Origin: a virus
Length of the DNA stretch: 25,897 bases
IMG/VR virus record: IMGVR_UViG_3300046690_000156
Coordinates: 1-25,897 of that record
Reading direction: 5' to 3' (one strand)
A program made the position numbers and the translations under genes. Positions within the stretch are counted from its first letter, which is position 1, and every line of letters begins with the position of its first letter. Of this stretch, positions 12,672 through 19,360 are shown in pieces. The notes under the pieces were generated by a model. That model saw only the letters and a list, made by a program, of their open reading frames with translations. It did no database searches and was not told the origin of the DNA.

Positions 12672-12938
12672 ATGACCTACCCCAGCACCATCCACGTACC
12701 ACCGCCTGTGAAGTACCCGATGCACGGCGGCATGACCGCTGTCGGGACGCTGTCCATCCTTGCCATTGTGATCGGGGTGATCTTCCTGATCATCGGCAAC
12801 AACGGATCGACGGAGTCCTACTACACCGACGCCAGCACGGCAGCGTGGGGCATCGTCCTCGTCATCACGGGCGCGGTCATGACCTCGTTCTGGGGCATGA
12901 CGCTCGCCGTGATCTCCGCCATCAGGAGCCGACCATGA
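12672..12938 (+). CDS. Small two-span membrane protein (88 aa)
   Basis: I start at ATG 12672, because GACAGGAGCCA lies just upstream; an in-frame GTG at 12630 would overlap the previous gene and lacks such a site. The product has a Pro-rich N-terminus and two hydrophobic spans, GTLSILAIVIGVIFLIIG (about residues 25-42) and WGIVLVITGAVMTSFWG (about 58-74). It would sit in the host membrane. It is far from the lysis genes, so I do not call it a holin. The stop overlaps ATG 12935. Confidence 0.8.
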   Translation: MTYPSTIHVPPPVKYPMHGGMTAVGTLSILAIVIGVIFLIIGNNGSTESYYTDASTAAWGIVLVITGAVMTSFWGMTLAVISAIRSRP

Positions 12939-13288
12939 GCAAGAAGGGCAAGTCCCTACTCGGCAGGGAACTCGATGAGTACATCGCCGGGCTGGAACTC
13001 GAACACCTCCAATGTCGTGACTACAGCCATAGTTGGAGGTCTTACACCGCACGGTGGTACGCCAAGGAACGGTGCTACGAAAGCATTCTCCGGTGCGCCA
13101 GGTGCGGCACGCTCCGCATCCGGTACCTGTCCAAGACGGGGGCGCAGCTCCGTGCCCACTACGACTACCCCGAGGGCTACTTGCTCAAGGGTGTCGGACG
13201 CCTGACCGGCACCGACCGGGACAAGATCCGGTTGGCCAGCGTCCTCAAGGTGATCGTCCCCGACGCAGCGGACGAGGAGACGGCATGA
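12935..13288 (+). CDS. Small zinc-ribbon protein (117 aa)
   Basis: ATG 12935 overlaps the previous stop and has CAGGAGCC upstream. The pattern CRDYSHSWRSYTARW followed by LRCARCGTLRIRYLS gives Cys-His and CxxC pairs of the type seen in many small actinophage proteins. The remainder is basic with HYDYPEGYLL. A structural zinc site and nucleic-acid contact are plausible; function is unknown. The stop overlaps ATG 13285. Confidence 0.78.
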   Translation: MSKKGKSLLGRELDEYIAGLELEHLQCRDYSHSWRSYTARWYAKERCYESILRCARCGTLRIRYLSKTGAQLRAHYDYPEGYLLKGVGRLTGTDRDKIRLASVLKVIVPDAADEETA

Positions 13289-13800
13289 GGGAAGTCCGCA
13301 TAGATTCGTTTTGTGATTGGTGCGTCAAGGACGGCAACATCCGGACTCCGTCCGAGCTGACGTTCCACGTCGTCATCAACACCGTGGTGCTCCAGCGTCC
13401 TCAGACGCACATGCTCGATGTGTGCGCCGCCCACTACAAGAGCCGCATCCTGGAGTTCGCGGATCTGCTGGAGCAACTGCCGGTCTCCGACCTGGCCGAC
13501 GAGCCCACGTTCAGCACACCCCCGAGGGTGAAGGCCAAGGCGAGGGGCAAGGCGGAGGAGATCGAGCGGTGCCCGTTCTGCCCGGAGGAGATGCGGCACG
13601 CCAGCCTGGTCACGCACCTCTGGAACAAACACTCCGGGCCGGGCAAGCGACCGGACCCACCGAAGAAGTGCCCGGAGTGCGGAGCGGTCATGGTGAACCC
13701 CAGCCACATGGGGACGCACCGGGCACAGTCCCACGGTTGGTCCGCGATGGGGGCGGCAATCGCCGCCGCCTATGACTACGCCGCCCGTGTGCCCGAGTAG
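13285..13800 (+). CDS. Multi-zinc-finger protein (171 aa)
   Basis: The N-terminal 60 residues have FCDWC and a later LDVCAAHY, a zinc pair pattern met in Lsr2-like and other actinophage regulators. The C-terminal half has two C2H2-like fingers: CPFCPEEMRHASLVTHLWNK plus H, and CPECGAVMVNPSHMGTHR with a following SH. The two domains are joined by a basic linker (RVKAKARGKAEE). A nucleic-acid-binding role is likely, with target unknown. It is the last gene of the long operon, ending in TAG just before a strong hairpin. A dispersed motif copy lies at 13513. Confidence 0.82.
   Translation: MREVRIDSFCDWCVKDGNIRTPSELTFHVVINTVVLQRPQTHMLDVCAAHYKSRILEFADLLEQLPVSDLADEPTFSTPPRVKAKARGKAEEIERCPFCPEEMRHASLVTHLWNKHSGPGKRPDPPKKCPECGAVMVNPSHMGTHRAQSHGWSAMGAAIAAAYDYAARVPE
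13513..13523 (-). repeat. Dispersed motif copy 7
   Basis: Exact copy on the minus strand inside the zinc-finger gene, read as Ser-Thr-Pro-Pro. Confidence 0.8.
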
Positions 13801-13813
13801 TACTACCGAACCT

Positions 13814-13862
13814 GTAGTGGCACCGAGAAGTGGCGTATCCCAACACTTCTCGGTGTCACTAC
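13814..13862 (+). terminator. Terminator-like 19-bp hairpin ending the operon
   Basis: A 19-bp stem (13814-13832 with 13844-13862, one G-U wobble) encloses an 11-base loop, beginning 13 bases after the TAG of the last operon gene. No T-run follows. A second hairpin (13874-13892) lies just downstream. Confidence 0.7.
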
Positions 13863-13880
13863 TGCCAATGGCTGACAGCC

Positions 13881-13908
13881 TTGCGGGCTGTCGGACCAGG
13901 GGTATAAC
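13881..13908 (+). promoter_or_regulatory. Possible promoter of the replication module
   Basis: TATAAC (13903-13908) is a good -10 match, with TTGCGG (13881-13886) 16 bases upstream as a weak -35. The -35 lies in a 7-bp hairpin (GACAGCC 13874-13880 / GGCTGTC 13886-13892). Placement between a terminator and the ATG at 13945 makes it the likeliest start of a new transcript. Confidence 0.4.
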
Positions 13909-13944
13909 GTCAAGACCTTACAGTTCAGAAACCGGAGCCAAGCC

Positions 13945-14271
13945 ATGACACTCACCGACCCCCAGCTCCAGCTCGTCCGCGAGCTGGCCCAAGCCAAGGT
14001 CCAGTTGGACCGCGCCACCGACCGCATGGAAGAACTGAAAGCCCGCGCCCGCGACGAGCTGCCCATGGGCAAGCTGGAAGCATTCGAGCACGTCAGCGTG
14101 TCCATCACCCCGAGCAAGATCTGGGACAAGACCAAGGCCCGCGAGTCCTGGGGCGACGAGATCTGCACGCTCCAGGTTGATCTCGACAAGGCCCGCGCCG
14201 TCATGACCGGCGACCAATTCGCCGCGCTCTACAAGGAAGGGCTGGCGCGAGTAGAGGTCAAGATCACGTGA
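13945..14271 (+). CDS. Coiled-coil hypothetical protein (108 aa)
   Basis: ATG 13945 follows GAAACCGGAGCCA. The first 40 residues form a clear heptad-like helix (LVRELAQAKVQLDRATDRME). The second half has SITPSKIWDKTKARESWGDE and a beta-like end. It is the first gene of the recombination/replication unit, upstream of a Cas4-like exonuclease. In related phages a small gene at this place is common, but I know no function. No cysteine-rich motif or membrane span is present. Confidence 0.78.
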   Translation: MTLTDPQLQLVRELAQAKVQLDRATDRMEELKARARDELPMGKLEAFEHVSVSITPSKIWDKTKARESWGDEICTLQVDLDKARAVMTGDQFAALYKEGLARVEVKIT

Positions 14272-14543
14272 TGGCCAAGCTTCCCGACAATGACGCCCGG
14301 ATGCTCGCCACGATGATGGGGCTCGGCAACGTCGAGGCCCGAACCTGGGAGGTCGTCAGCCGCAGCGAGACCGCCATCGCCAGCGACGCCTGCCACACCA
14401 AGGTCGGCATCCACCTCGAACTGGACGGCTACGAGATCGCCCACGGTCCCGATGGCAGGCTCGTCATCGCTGCCGAGGGGGACCACATCGTCACCCGGCC
14501 CGTCCGCGTCGTCATCGACTGCGTCCGATCCATACCGACATGA
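14271..14543 (+). CDS. Small hypothetical protein (90 aa)
   Basis: I choose ATG 14271, overlapping the previous stop (TGATG), over the adjacent GTG 14268. The product has a helical start (NDARMLATMMGLGNVEARTW) and beta-strands later (KVGIHLELDGYEIAHGPDGR). No family is recognised. Coupling on both sides (ATGA at 14540) places it in the recombination unit. Confidence 0.72.
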   Translation: MAKLPDNDARMLATMMGLGNVEARTWEVVSRSETAIASDACHTKVGIHLELDGYEIAHGPDGRLVIAAEGDHIVTRPVRVVIDCVRSIPT

Positions 14544-15304
14544 ATGATATCGGCGCGGCCCGCGCCTTCCTGGACGGCGTTGCCTACCTGATGGGCGCTC
14601 CCAACCAACGGAGCCATCAGGTCCGGGTCGGGCCGAGTCAGATCGGTGATCCGTGCGACCACTGTCTGGGCAGGGCGATGGCCCACATGGCGTACCCGAT
14701 GCCGTTCTCCCCGTCCAGCGCCACGCTGCCGACGTGGATCGGCACGGCCATGCACGAGAAGCTGGAGCGGTTGATCGCCCAGCACGTCGGGTCACTGGGC
14801 ACGTGCCTGCTCGAACACCGCACCGTCTGCGGAGAGATCGCAGGGTACGGCCGGATCAGCGGGAACGTCGATCTGTTCCACGTGCCCACCGGCACCGTTG
14901 TTGACTGGAAGGGCAGCAAGAAGGACAAGATCCGGGACTACAAGATGAACGGTTCCGGCCAGCAATACCGTGTTCAGCGCAACCTGTACGGTCTCGGGCT
15001 GCACGCCGAGGGCTACGACGTGCGGTCCGTCGCCAACTTCTACATCCCGCGCGACGGGTTCTCCCTCAGCGAGATCTATTACGAGGTAGAGCCTTTCGAT
15101 CCCGACATCGCACTGCGCGCCCTCGCCAGAGCCACCACCATCTGGAACATGGTGCTCGCCGGAGAACTACCAGATCTGGGATCAGACCCAGAGTGCTTCC
15201 ACTGCAACTCATTGACGCTGCCTACCGGTGTCCTGATCAAACGTAACGGAGCGAGACGTGACGAAAGCCCAAGCGGCCCAACCGATCCCATCCTTGGAAT
15301 CTGA
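14540..15304 (+). CDS. Cas4/RecB-like PD-(D/E)XK exonuclease (254 aa)
   Basis: The N-terminal part has IGDPCDHCLGR (Cys about 39 and 42), then GTAMHEKLE, then the nuclease core GYGRISGNVDLFHV and TVVDWKGSKKDK (about residues 103-127), where the Asp in NVDL and D-x-K in DWK are the likely metal-binding and catalytic residues, followed by the helix QQYRVQRNLYGLGL. A C-terminal DPECFHC adds two Cys; together four Cys could hold an iron-sulfur cluster as in Cas4. The product would resect DNA ends to give single strands for the Sak4-like ATPase coded by the overlapping next gene. Length is normal. Confidence 0.85.
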   Translation: MNDIGAARAFLDGVAYLMGAPNQRSHQVRVGPSQIGDPCDHCLGRAMAHMAYPMPFSPSSATLPTWIGTAMHEKLERLIAQHVGSLGTCLLEHRTVCGEIAGYGRISGNVDLFHVPTGTVVDWKGSKKDKIRDYKMNGSGQQYRVQRNLYGLGLHAEGYDVRSVANFYIPRDGFSLSEIYYEVEPFDPDIALRALARATTIWNMVLAGELPDLGSDPECFHCNSLTLPTGVLIKRNGARRDESPSGPTDPILGI

Positions 15305-16085
15305 ACCGCGATTCATCGGGGGTGTCCTCATCCAAAAGGCGCAGGCCCTCAACGAACCCAAGTCGATCATGATCCTGGGCCACCCGAAGCGCGGCAAGTC
15401 CACCCTCGGTGCCTCACTGATCGAGGTGCCCGGCTACTCCCGCATCCTGGCCATCGACGTGGATGGGGGGTGTGCTGGATACGCCGACCAGTACCCGAAC
15501 GTGGACGTGGTGGGCGTGGACTACGGTGACGCCGCCACGGTGAGCAAGATCATCATGGAGCTGGCCGAAGATCCGACCGGTGCGGGCTACGACGGCGTCA
15601 TGCTCGACACGCTGTCGGTCCTCCAGGACTGGAAGATTGACGAGATCGGGCACGGCCGGAAGCTCGAATGGGACCAGTGGGATCTGGTCGCCAAGTGGAC
15701 CAACAAGGTGATGTGGCTCCTCCATTCGATGAAGCCGCTCGGGGTCAGCGTCTATCACATCAAGACCGAGAAGGACGAGCTGACCCGTGAGGTGTGGAAG
15801 CTGCCGAAGATCCGGGGCAGCGCCAAGGACACCGTCGCCACGGTGCCTGATCTGATCATCGAGATCCGCATCGTGGACACCAAGGACGGCCCGGTCCGGG
15901 TGGTGGACTGCGTGCCTCACGAGACCGCCACCACCGGCAACCGCTACGCCTACATGCCGGTGCAGCCCATCAGCGATGCCACCATGTCCGATCTGTTCAG
16001 CTACATCCGGCACGAGCGCACCGACGTGCCCACCGCCCCGCTCACGGCAGCCGACCGGTTCGCTGCCGGGTCCGACGCGGAGTAA
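15258..16085 (+). CDS. Sak4-like RecA-fold recombination ATPase (275 aa)
   Basis: GTG 15258 lies inside the end of the exonuclease gene (47-base overlap), after AACGGAGC. Walker A is ILGHPKRGKSTLGAS (about residues 38-52) and Walker B is DGVMLDTLS (about 112-120); the layout fits the phage AAA/RecA-fold nucleotide-binding family (AAA_24, Sak4-like). Sak4 proteins bind single strands and promote annealing, usually next to an exonuclease and an SSB, exactly as here. The C-terminal end is a disordered-looking tail (VPTAPLTAADRFAAGSDAE). Dispersed motif copies lie at 15466 and, with one mismatch, at 15318. Confidence 0.85.
   Translation: MTKAQAAQPIPSLESEPRFIGGVLIQKAQALNEPKSIMILGHPKRGKSTLGASLIEVPGYSRILAIDVDGGCAGYADQYPNVDVVGVDYGDAATVSKIIMELAEDPTGAGYDGVMLDTLSVLQDWKIDEIGHGRKLEWDQWDLVAKWTNKVMWLLHSMKPLGVSVYHIKTEKDELTREVWKLPKIRGSAKDTVATVPDLIIEIRIVDTKDGPVRVVDCVPHETATTGNRYAYMPVQPISDATMSDLFSYIRHERTDVPTAPLTAADRFAAGSDAE
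15466..15476 (+). repeat. Dispersed motif copy 8
   Basis: Exact copy on the plus strand in the Sak4-like gene, read as Gly-Gly-Cys-Ala; a one-mismatch copy with the same orientation lies 148 bp upstream (15318-15328). Confidence 0.8.
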
Positions 16086-16093
16086 CCAGACCA

Positions 16094-16117
16094 CCGGACC
16101 GGCGACCGCTGGTCCGG
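16094..16117 (+). terminator. Weak hairpin between Sak4-like and DUF669 genes
   Basis: CCGGACC (16094-16100) and GGTCCGG (16111-16117) form a 7-bp stem with a 10-base loop in the 75-base gap. It may attenuate transcription but has no T-run. Confidence 0.35.
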
Positions 16118-16160
16118 GTAGGCGGGGAGTGATCCCCAATCATCCAAGGAGGCGACCCCT

Positions 16161-16661
16161 ATGGGGCGCATCATCAAGCTCGGCCCCGGCAACACCATCC
16201 CCTCTGACGGGGGCGGTGAGCCGATCCCCGAGGGCAAGTACGACGCCGAGATCTCCAACGTCACCGGGATGGACGGATCGCTCAAGGTCAAGTCCGGTCC
16301 CAACGCTGGCGAGGAGATGTGGCGGGTCCAGTTCAAGATCACCTCGGGTGATCAGACGGGCCGTCCCGCGAGCCGTCACATCATGCTGTTCGAGGGCAAG
16401 GAGGGCAAGGCGCTCATCGGCTACGCCCAGCTCGCCAAGGCGGTCGGACAGCCGATCGACTCCAAGGCCACCGAGTTCGAGTTGCTGGACGAGAAGGATG
16501 TCGTCGGCAAGCCGGTGCAGATCATCATCAAGCACGGCACGTACCACGATCCGGCGACCAACGAGGATCGCATCACCTACAACGTGGACCGCATCCTCCC
16601 ACCGGCCAACGGTGGCACTGTCCCGGCCATCAAGGGCAGTGGCAAGCGCGTAGCGCTGTAG
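16161..16661 (+). CDS. DUF669 single-strand-binding-like protein (166 aa)
   Basis: ATG 16161 follows CCAAGGAGGCG. The product begins MGRIIKLGPGNTIPSDGG and has the DUF669 layout: IPEGKYDAEISNV, EMWRVQFKITSGD, ASRHIMLFEGKEGKALIG and ELLDEKDVVGKPVQIIIKHG, an OB-like set of beta-strands. DUF669 proteins sit next to phage annealing ATPases and are taken as ssDNA-binding partners. It would cover the single strands made by the exonuclease and used by the primase-helicase. A strong terminator follows. Confidence 0.82.
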   Translation: MGRIIKLGPGNTIPSDGGGEPIPEGKYDAEISNVTGMDGSLKVKSGPNAGEEMWRVQFKITSGDQTGRPASRHIMLFEGKEGKALIGYAQLAKAVGQPIDSKATEFELLDEKDVVGKPVQIIIKHGTYHDPATNEDRITYNVDRILPPANGGTVPAIKGSGKRVAL

Positions 16662-16668
16662 TTCGCAG

Positions 16669-16710
16669 ACCGGTCCCGCTGGCTTCCTCAGCAGCGGGAC
16701 CGGTTCTGTT
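16669..16710 (+). terminator. Strong intrinsic terminator
   Basis: A perfect 13-bp stem (16669-16681 with 16692-16704) with loop GCTTCCTCAG is followed by TCTGTTAT. It begins eight bases after the DUF669 stop and splits the recombination genes from the primase-polymerase genes. Confidence 0.75.
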
Positions 16711-16715
16711 ATCTG

Positions 16716-16726
16716 AGCACACCCCC
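16716..16726 (-). repeat. Dispersed motif copy 9, intergenic
   Basis: Exact copy on the minus strand between the terminator and the ribosome site of the primase-helicase gene, an operator-like place. Confidence 0.85.
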
Positions 16727-16746
16727 AGCATCGAGAGGAGGGCGGG

Positions 16747-18939
16747 GTGGCAGAGGGAGCGGACTACACCGAGTTCGTCGGAGCGCTGCTGGGGGAGGGC
16801 TATATCGGCTGGCTGTGCTTCGGTCGCATCCGGCCGGGTCAGACGGCTCAGACCCCGGACTTCAAGGTTGATGTTCAGGACTGGTTCCAGTGGCCGTATG
16901 AGGAACCGGCGATCAACGAGTTCATCCAGGCCCACCTCGCTGATGATCTCTACATGTCCCCGATGCTGTTCGACACCAAGCGTCGGGTCAAGGACAACGT
17001 CAGCTATACGCCGGTCCTGTGGGTGGATGTCGATACCGCTGACCCGGAGCTGTTCGCGTTGGAGCCGACCATCCTGGTGGAGACATCGCCCGGCAGGTAT
17101 CAGGCGTACTGGCTCCTGAGTGACACGGTGCAGCCGATGTGGGCCGAGAGCATGTCGCGGCGCATCACCTACACACAGCGCGCCAAGGGCAGCGACACAG
17201 GCTGGTCTCTGGGCAAGTTCCTGCGGGTGCCGGGCACCACCAACAACAAGTACAAGGAACCCTTCACCGTCCAGATGCTGGTGAAGGGTGAGGTCTACAG
17301 CGCCGACGACATCATCCACGCCTTCGGTGCCGTCGATGTCTCGGCGCTCGCGGGCATGAACCGCGAGATGCCGAAGGTCATGCCCGACCGCACGCTGGTG
17401 CTGGCCAAGGTGCCGCTGGAGTACCAGATCCAGAACGCGATGACGGTCTCACCGGATGACAACGCCGACTGGAGCAAGAAACTGTTCTGGCTGGAGTGTG
17501 AGCTGTTCCGTTACAAGCTCACCGCACCCGAGGTGTTCGTCGCGGTCAGGGGGTGTGCTTGTGATAAGTACGAGCGCGACCGCCGACCGGAGATCGACCT
17601 ATGGGTGGATGTCCTGCGCGCCGAGGCGTCGGTGGCGCAGCAGATGCTCACGGGTATCGAGCCCGCGCTTGAGAACGAGATCTTCGAGTTCGAGGCCCCC
17701 CGGTTCGTCACCGTGGCGGAACGTGACAGCGTGGACACCACGTTCATCGACCGATACGTGGAGTGGGCAGCCGGAAAGACCAGAGCTGACAAGGGTTATC
17801 ACGAGTTCAGTGCGATGGCGATCCTGTCCACGGTGCTCGGTGACTTCGGCTATGCCATCCCCAAGTTCGGCAGGCTCCAGCTCAACATGTGGTTCATGAT
17901 CATGGGTGTCACCACTCGGACGTACAAGACCACGGCCAAGCGGCTGATGCTGGATGTTCTCCGGCTGATCCGCACCGACAACTATGACTACGATCTCGGA
18001 TCTGATGCCACTGCCGAAGGTCTCATCTCCGAGATGGCGGACCGCCCCGACCGTTCCGTGCTGTTCCACCGTGATGAGGTGGATGCCCTGTTCGACGCCT
18101 CCAAGGGTGGCAAGGGATACATGGGCGGGTTCCTTGAGTTCCTGACGGAAGCGTTTGACGGCTACATGCGAGGCAAGATCCGGTCCACCGGGTCACAGAA
18201 ACGCACCGAGGAAGTGGCGGTGGCGTTCAATGCCTACTTCGCTGGTGTTCCCGACAAGATCGGAATGGTCCTGACTCCGGAGGATTTCGCGTCCGGGTTC
18301 ATGGTGCGATTCCTGTTCTGCATCGGCAAGCCCGAGCCCGCATCCGACACGATGAACCACCACGAGCAACAAGTGGTGGATGCCCAGTCACGGCCCAATG
18401 ACACCGCCTATCTTGCGCTGTGTCAGTCGCTGTTGGACGCCCGTAACTACTGGGCGCAGCGTGCCTCACCCGACAATAAGACACCGATCATCCTGGACCA
18501 GCCTGCCTTGGATCGGATGAATCAGTTCATCACTGAGATGGACAAGATCATCGCCAAGAGTAAGTACCCCGAGGTGGTCGAGGCCGGAGCGAAGCGTATG
18601 ACGATCGCTGTATGGAAGCTGTCTTGCCTTGTCGCCATGATGTCCCGGCGCTCGGTCGTCAGTCTTACAGACATGCTGACGGCCATCATCTACGCCGAGC
18701 GTTGGTATCTCGGACTCAACCAAGTCATCGCCATCGTCGGCCGCAATGCATTCGCTGCCCAGGTCATGGAAATCTGCACCTGGGTATCGGACAATGGCCC
18801 GGTCTCCTATGCACAGTTGGTGCGTAGGTTCTCGAACTACACACCCCGACAATGGGATGACGTTTATCGGTCGGCCATTGATCAACAACGCATCAAGGAG
18901 GATCGCGTTGGTAATGCGAGGATGGTGACAGCGTTATGA
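16747..18939 (+). CDS. Primase-helicase (AEP/RepB-type primase plus helicase)
   Basis: GTG 16747 follows GAGAGGAGGGCGG. The N-terminal 220 residues fit an archaeo-eukaryotic/RepB-like primase: PVLWVDVDT with the metal-binding Asp pair (about residues 90-96), then ETSPGRYQAYWLLS, then KFLRVPGTTNNKYKEP. The central part is an SF3/DUF3987-type helicase: Walker A MGVTTRTYKTTAKR (about 386-399) and Walker B SVLFHRDEVDALFD (about 436-449). The C-terminal part, about residue 685 on, has a winged-helix flavour (PVSYAQLVRRFSNYTP). At 730 aa it is a normal bifunctional phage protein that would unwind DNA and make primers for the family A polymerase encoded downstream. The domain names rest on motifs alone. 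Confidence 0.85.
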   Translation: MAEGADYTEFVGALLGEGYIGWLCFGRIRPGQTAQTPDFKVDVQDWFQWPYEEPAINEFIQAHLADDLYMSPMLFDTKRRVKDNVSYTPVLWVDVDTADPELFALEPTILVETSPGRYQAYWLLSDTVQPMWAESMSRRITYTQRAKGSDTGWSLGKFLRVPGTTNNKYKEPFTVQMLVKGEVYSADDIIHAFGAVDVSALAGMNREMPKVMPDRTLVLAKVPLEYQIQNAMTVSPDDNADWSKKLFWLECELFRYKLTAPEVFVAVRGCACDKYERDRRPEIDLWVDVLRAEASVAQQMLTGIEPALENEIFEFEAPRFVTVAERDSVDTTFIDRYVEWAAGKTRADKGYHEFSAMAILSTVLGDFGYAIPKFGRLQLNMWFMIMGVTTRTYKTTAKRLMLDVLRLIRTDNYDYDLGSDATAEGLISEMADRPDRSVLFHRDEVDALFDASKGGKGYMGGFLEFLTEAFDGYMRGKIRSTGSQKRTEEVAVAFNAYFAGVPDKIGMVLTPEDFASGFMVRFLFCIGKPEPASDTMNHHEQQVVDAQSRPNDTAYLALCQSLLDARNYWAQRASPDNKTPIILDQPALDRMNQFITEMDKIIAKSKYPEVVEAGAKRMTIAVWKLSCLVAMMSRRSVVSLTDMLTAIIYAERWYLGLNQVIAIVGRNAFAAQVMEICTWVSDNGPVSYAQLVRRFSNYTPRQWDDVYRSAIDQQRIKEDRVGNARMVTAL
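17549..17559 (+). repeat. Dispersed motif copy 10
   Basis: Exact copy on the plus strand inside the primase-helicase gene, read as Gly-Cys-Ala after Arg. Confidence 0.8.
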
Positions 18940-19352
18940 CCTGGTCTCCCAGTATTCCCGATACCGAAGTCGGGCGTATCGAACTGCTGAACTGGCTGTG
19001 TCAGGCACACCACGACATGGAAACGGCACCGTACCCATCTGCGGGTAGGGCAACGCTACCCAAGATCGCCAGCATGGGGGTGCTGTCGGTCCATCAACTG
19101 TCACTGCTCTACGGATATGCCCGGCCGTACATGTACGAGAAGCTGCGGGCGCTGGAGATACCGATACCCGACAAGGATTACCAGGGGTGGGTCGATCCAC
19201 GGGGATTCGAGAAGATGAAGATCCTTGTCATGGCCTGCACCAATCGCAGACCCATACCCAAGGAAGTACTGGAAGCCATGCCCAAATGCGGACGCCGAGG
19301 GGTCGTGCGTTACTTGACCGGCTACGACTACATGACCGGAGAACTCTCATAG
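18936..19352 (+). CDS. Hypothetical replication-associated protein (138 aa)
   Basis: ATG 18936 overlaps the primase-helicase stop (ATGA). The product has a helical N-terminal half, and LSVHQLSLLYGYARPYMYEK followed by LRALEIPIPD could be a helix-turn-helix with short wing. Two Cys are present but do not form a zinc pattern. It lies between the primase-helicase and the DNA polymerase, so a replisome or regulatory role is likely, but no family is recognised. Confidence 0.75.
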   Translation: MTWSPSIPDTEVGRIELLNWLCQAHHDMETAPYPSAGRATLPKIASMGVLSVHQLSLLYGYARPYMYEKLRALEIPIPDKDYQGWVDPRGFEKMKILVMACTNRRPIPKEVLEAMPKCGRRGVVRYLTGYDYMTGELS

Positions 19353-19360
19353 GAGCCACC

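Noticed and set aside
17080-17130. Missing His in the primase motif (YQAYW)
   Set aside because: RepB-type phage primases often carry YQA at this place, so it is not good evidence for loss of function.
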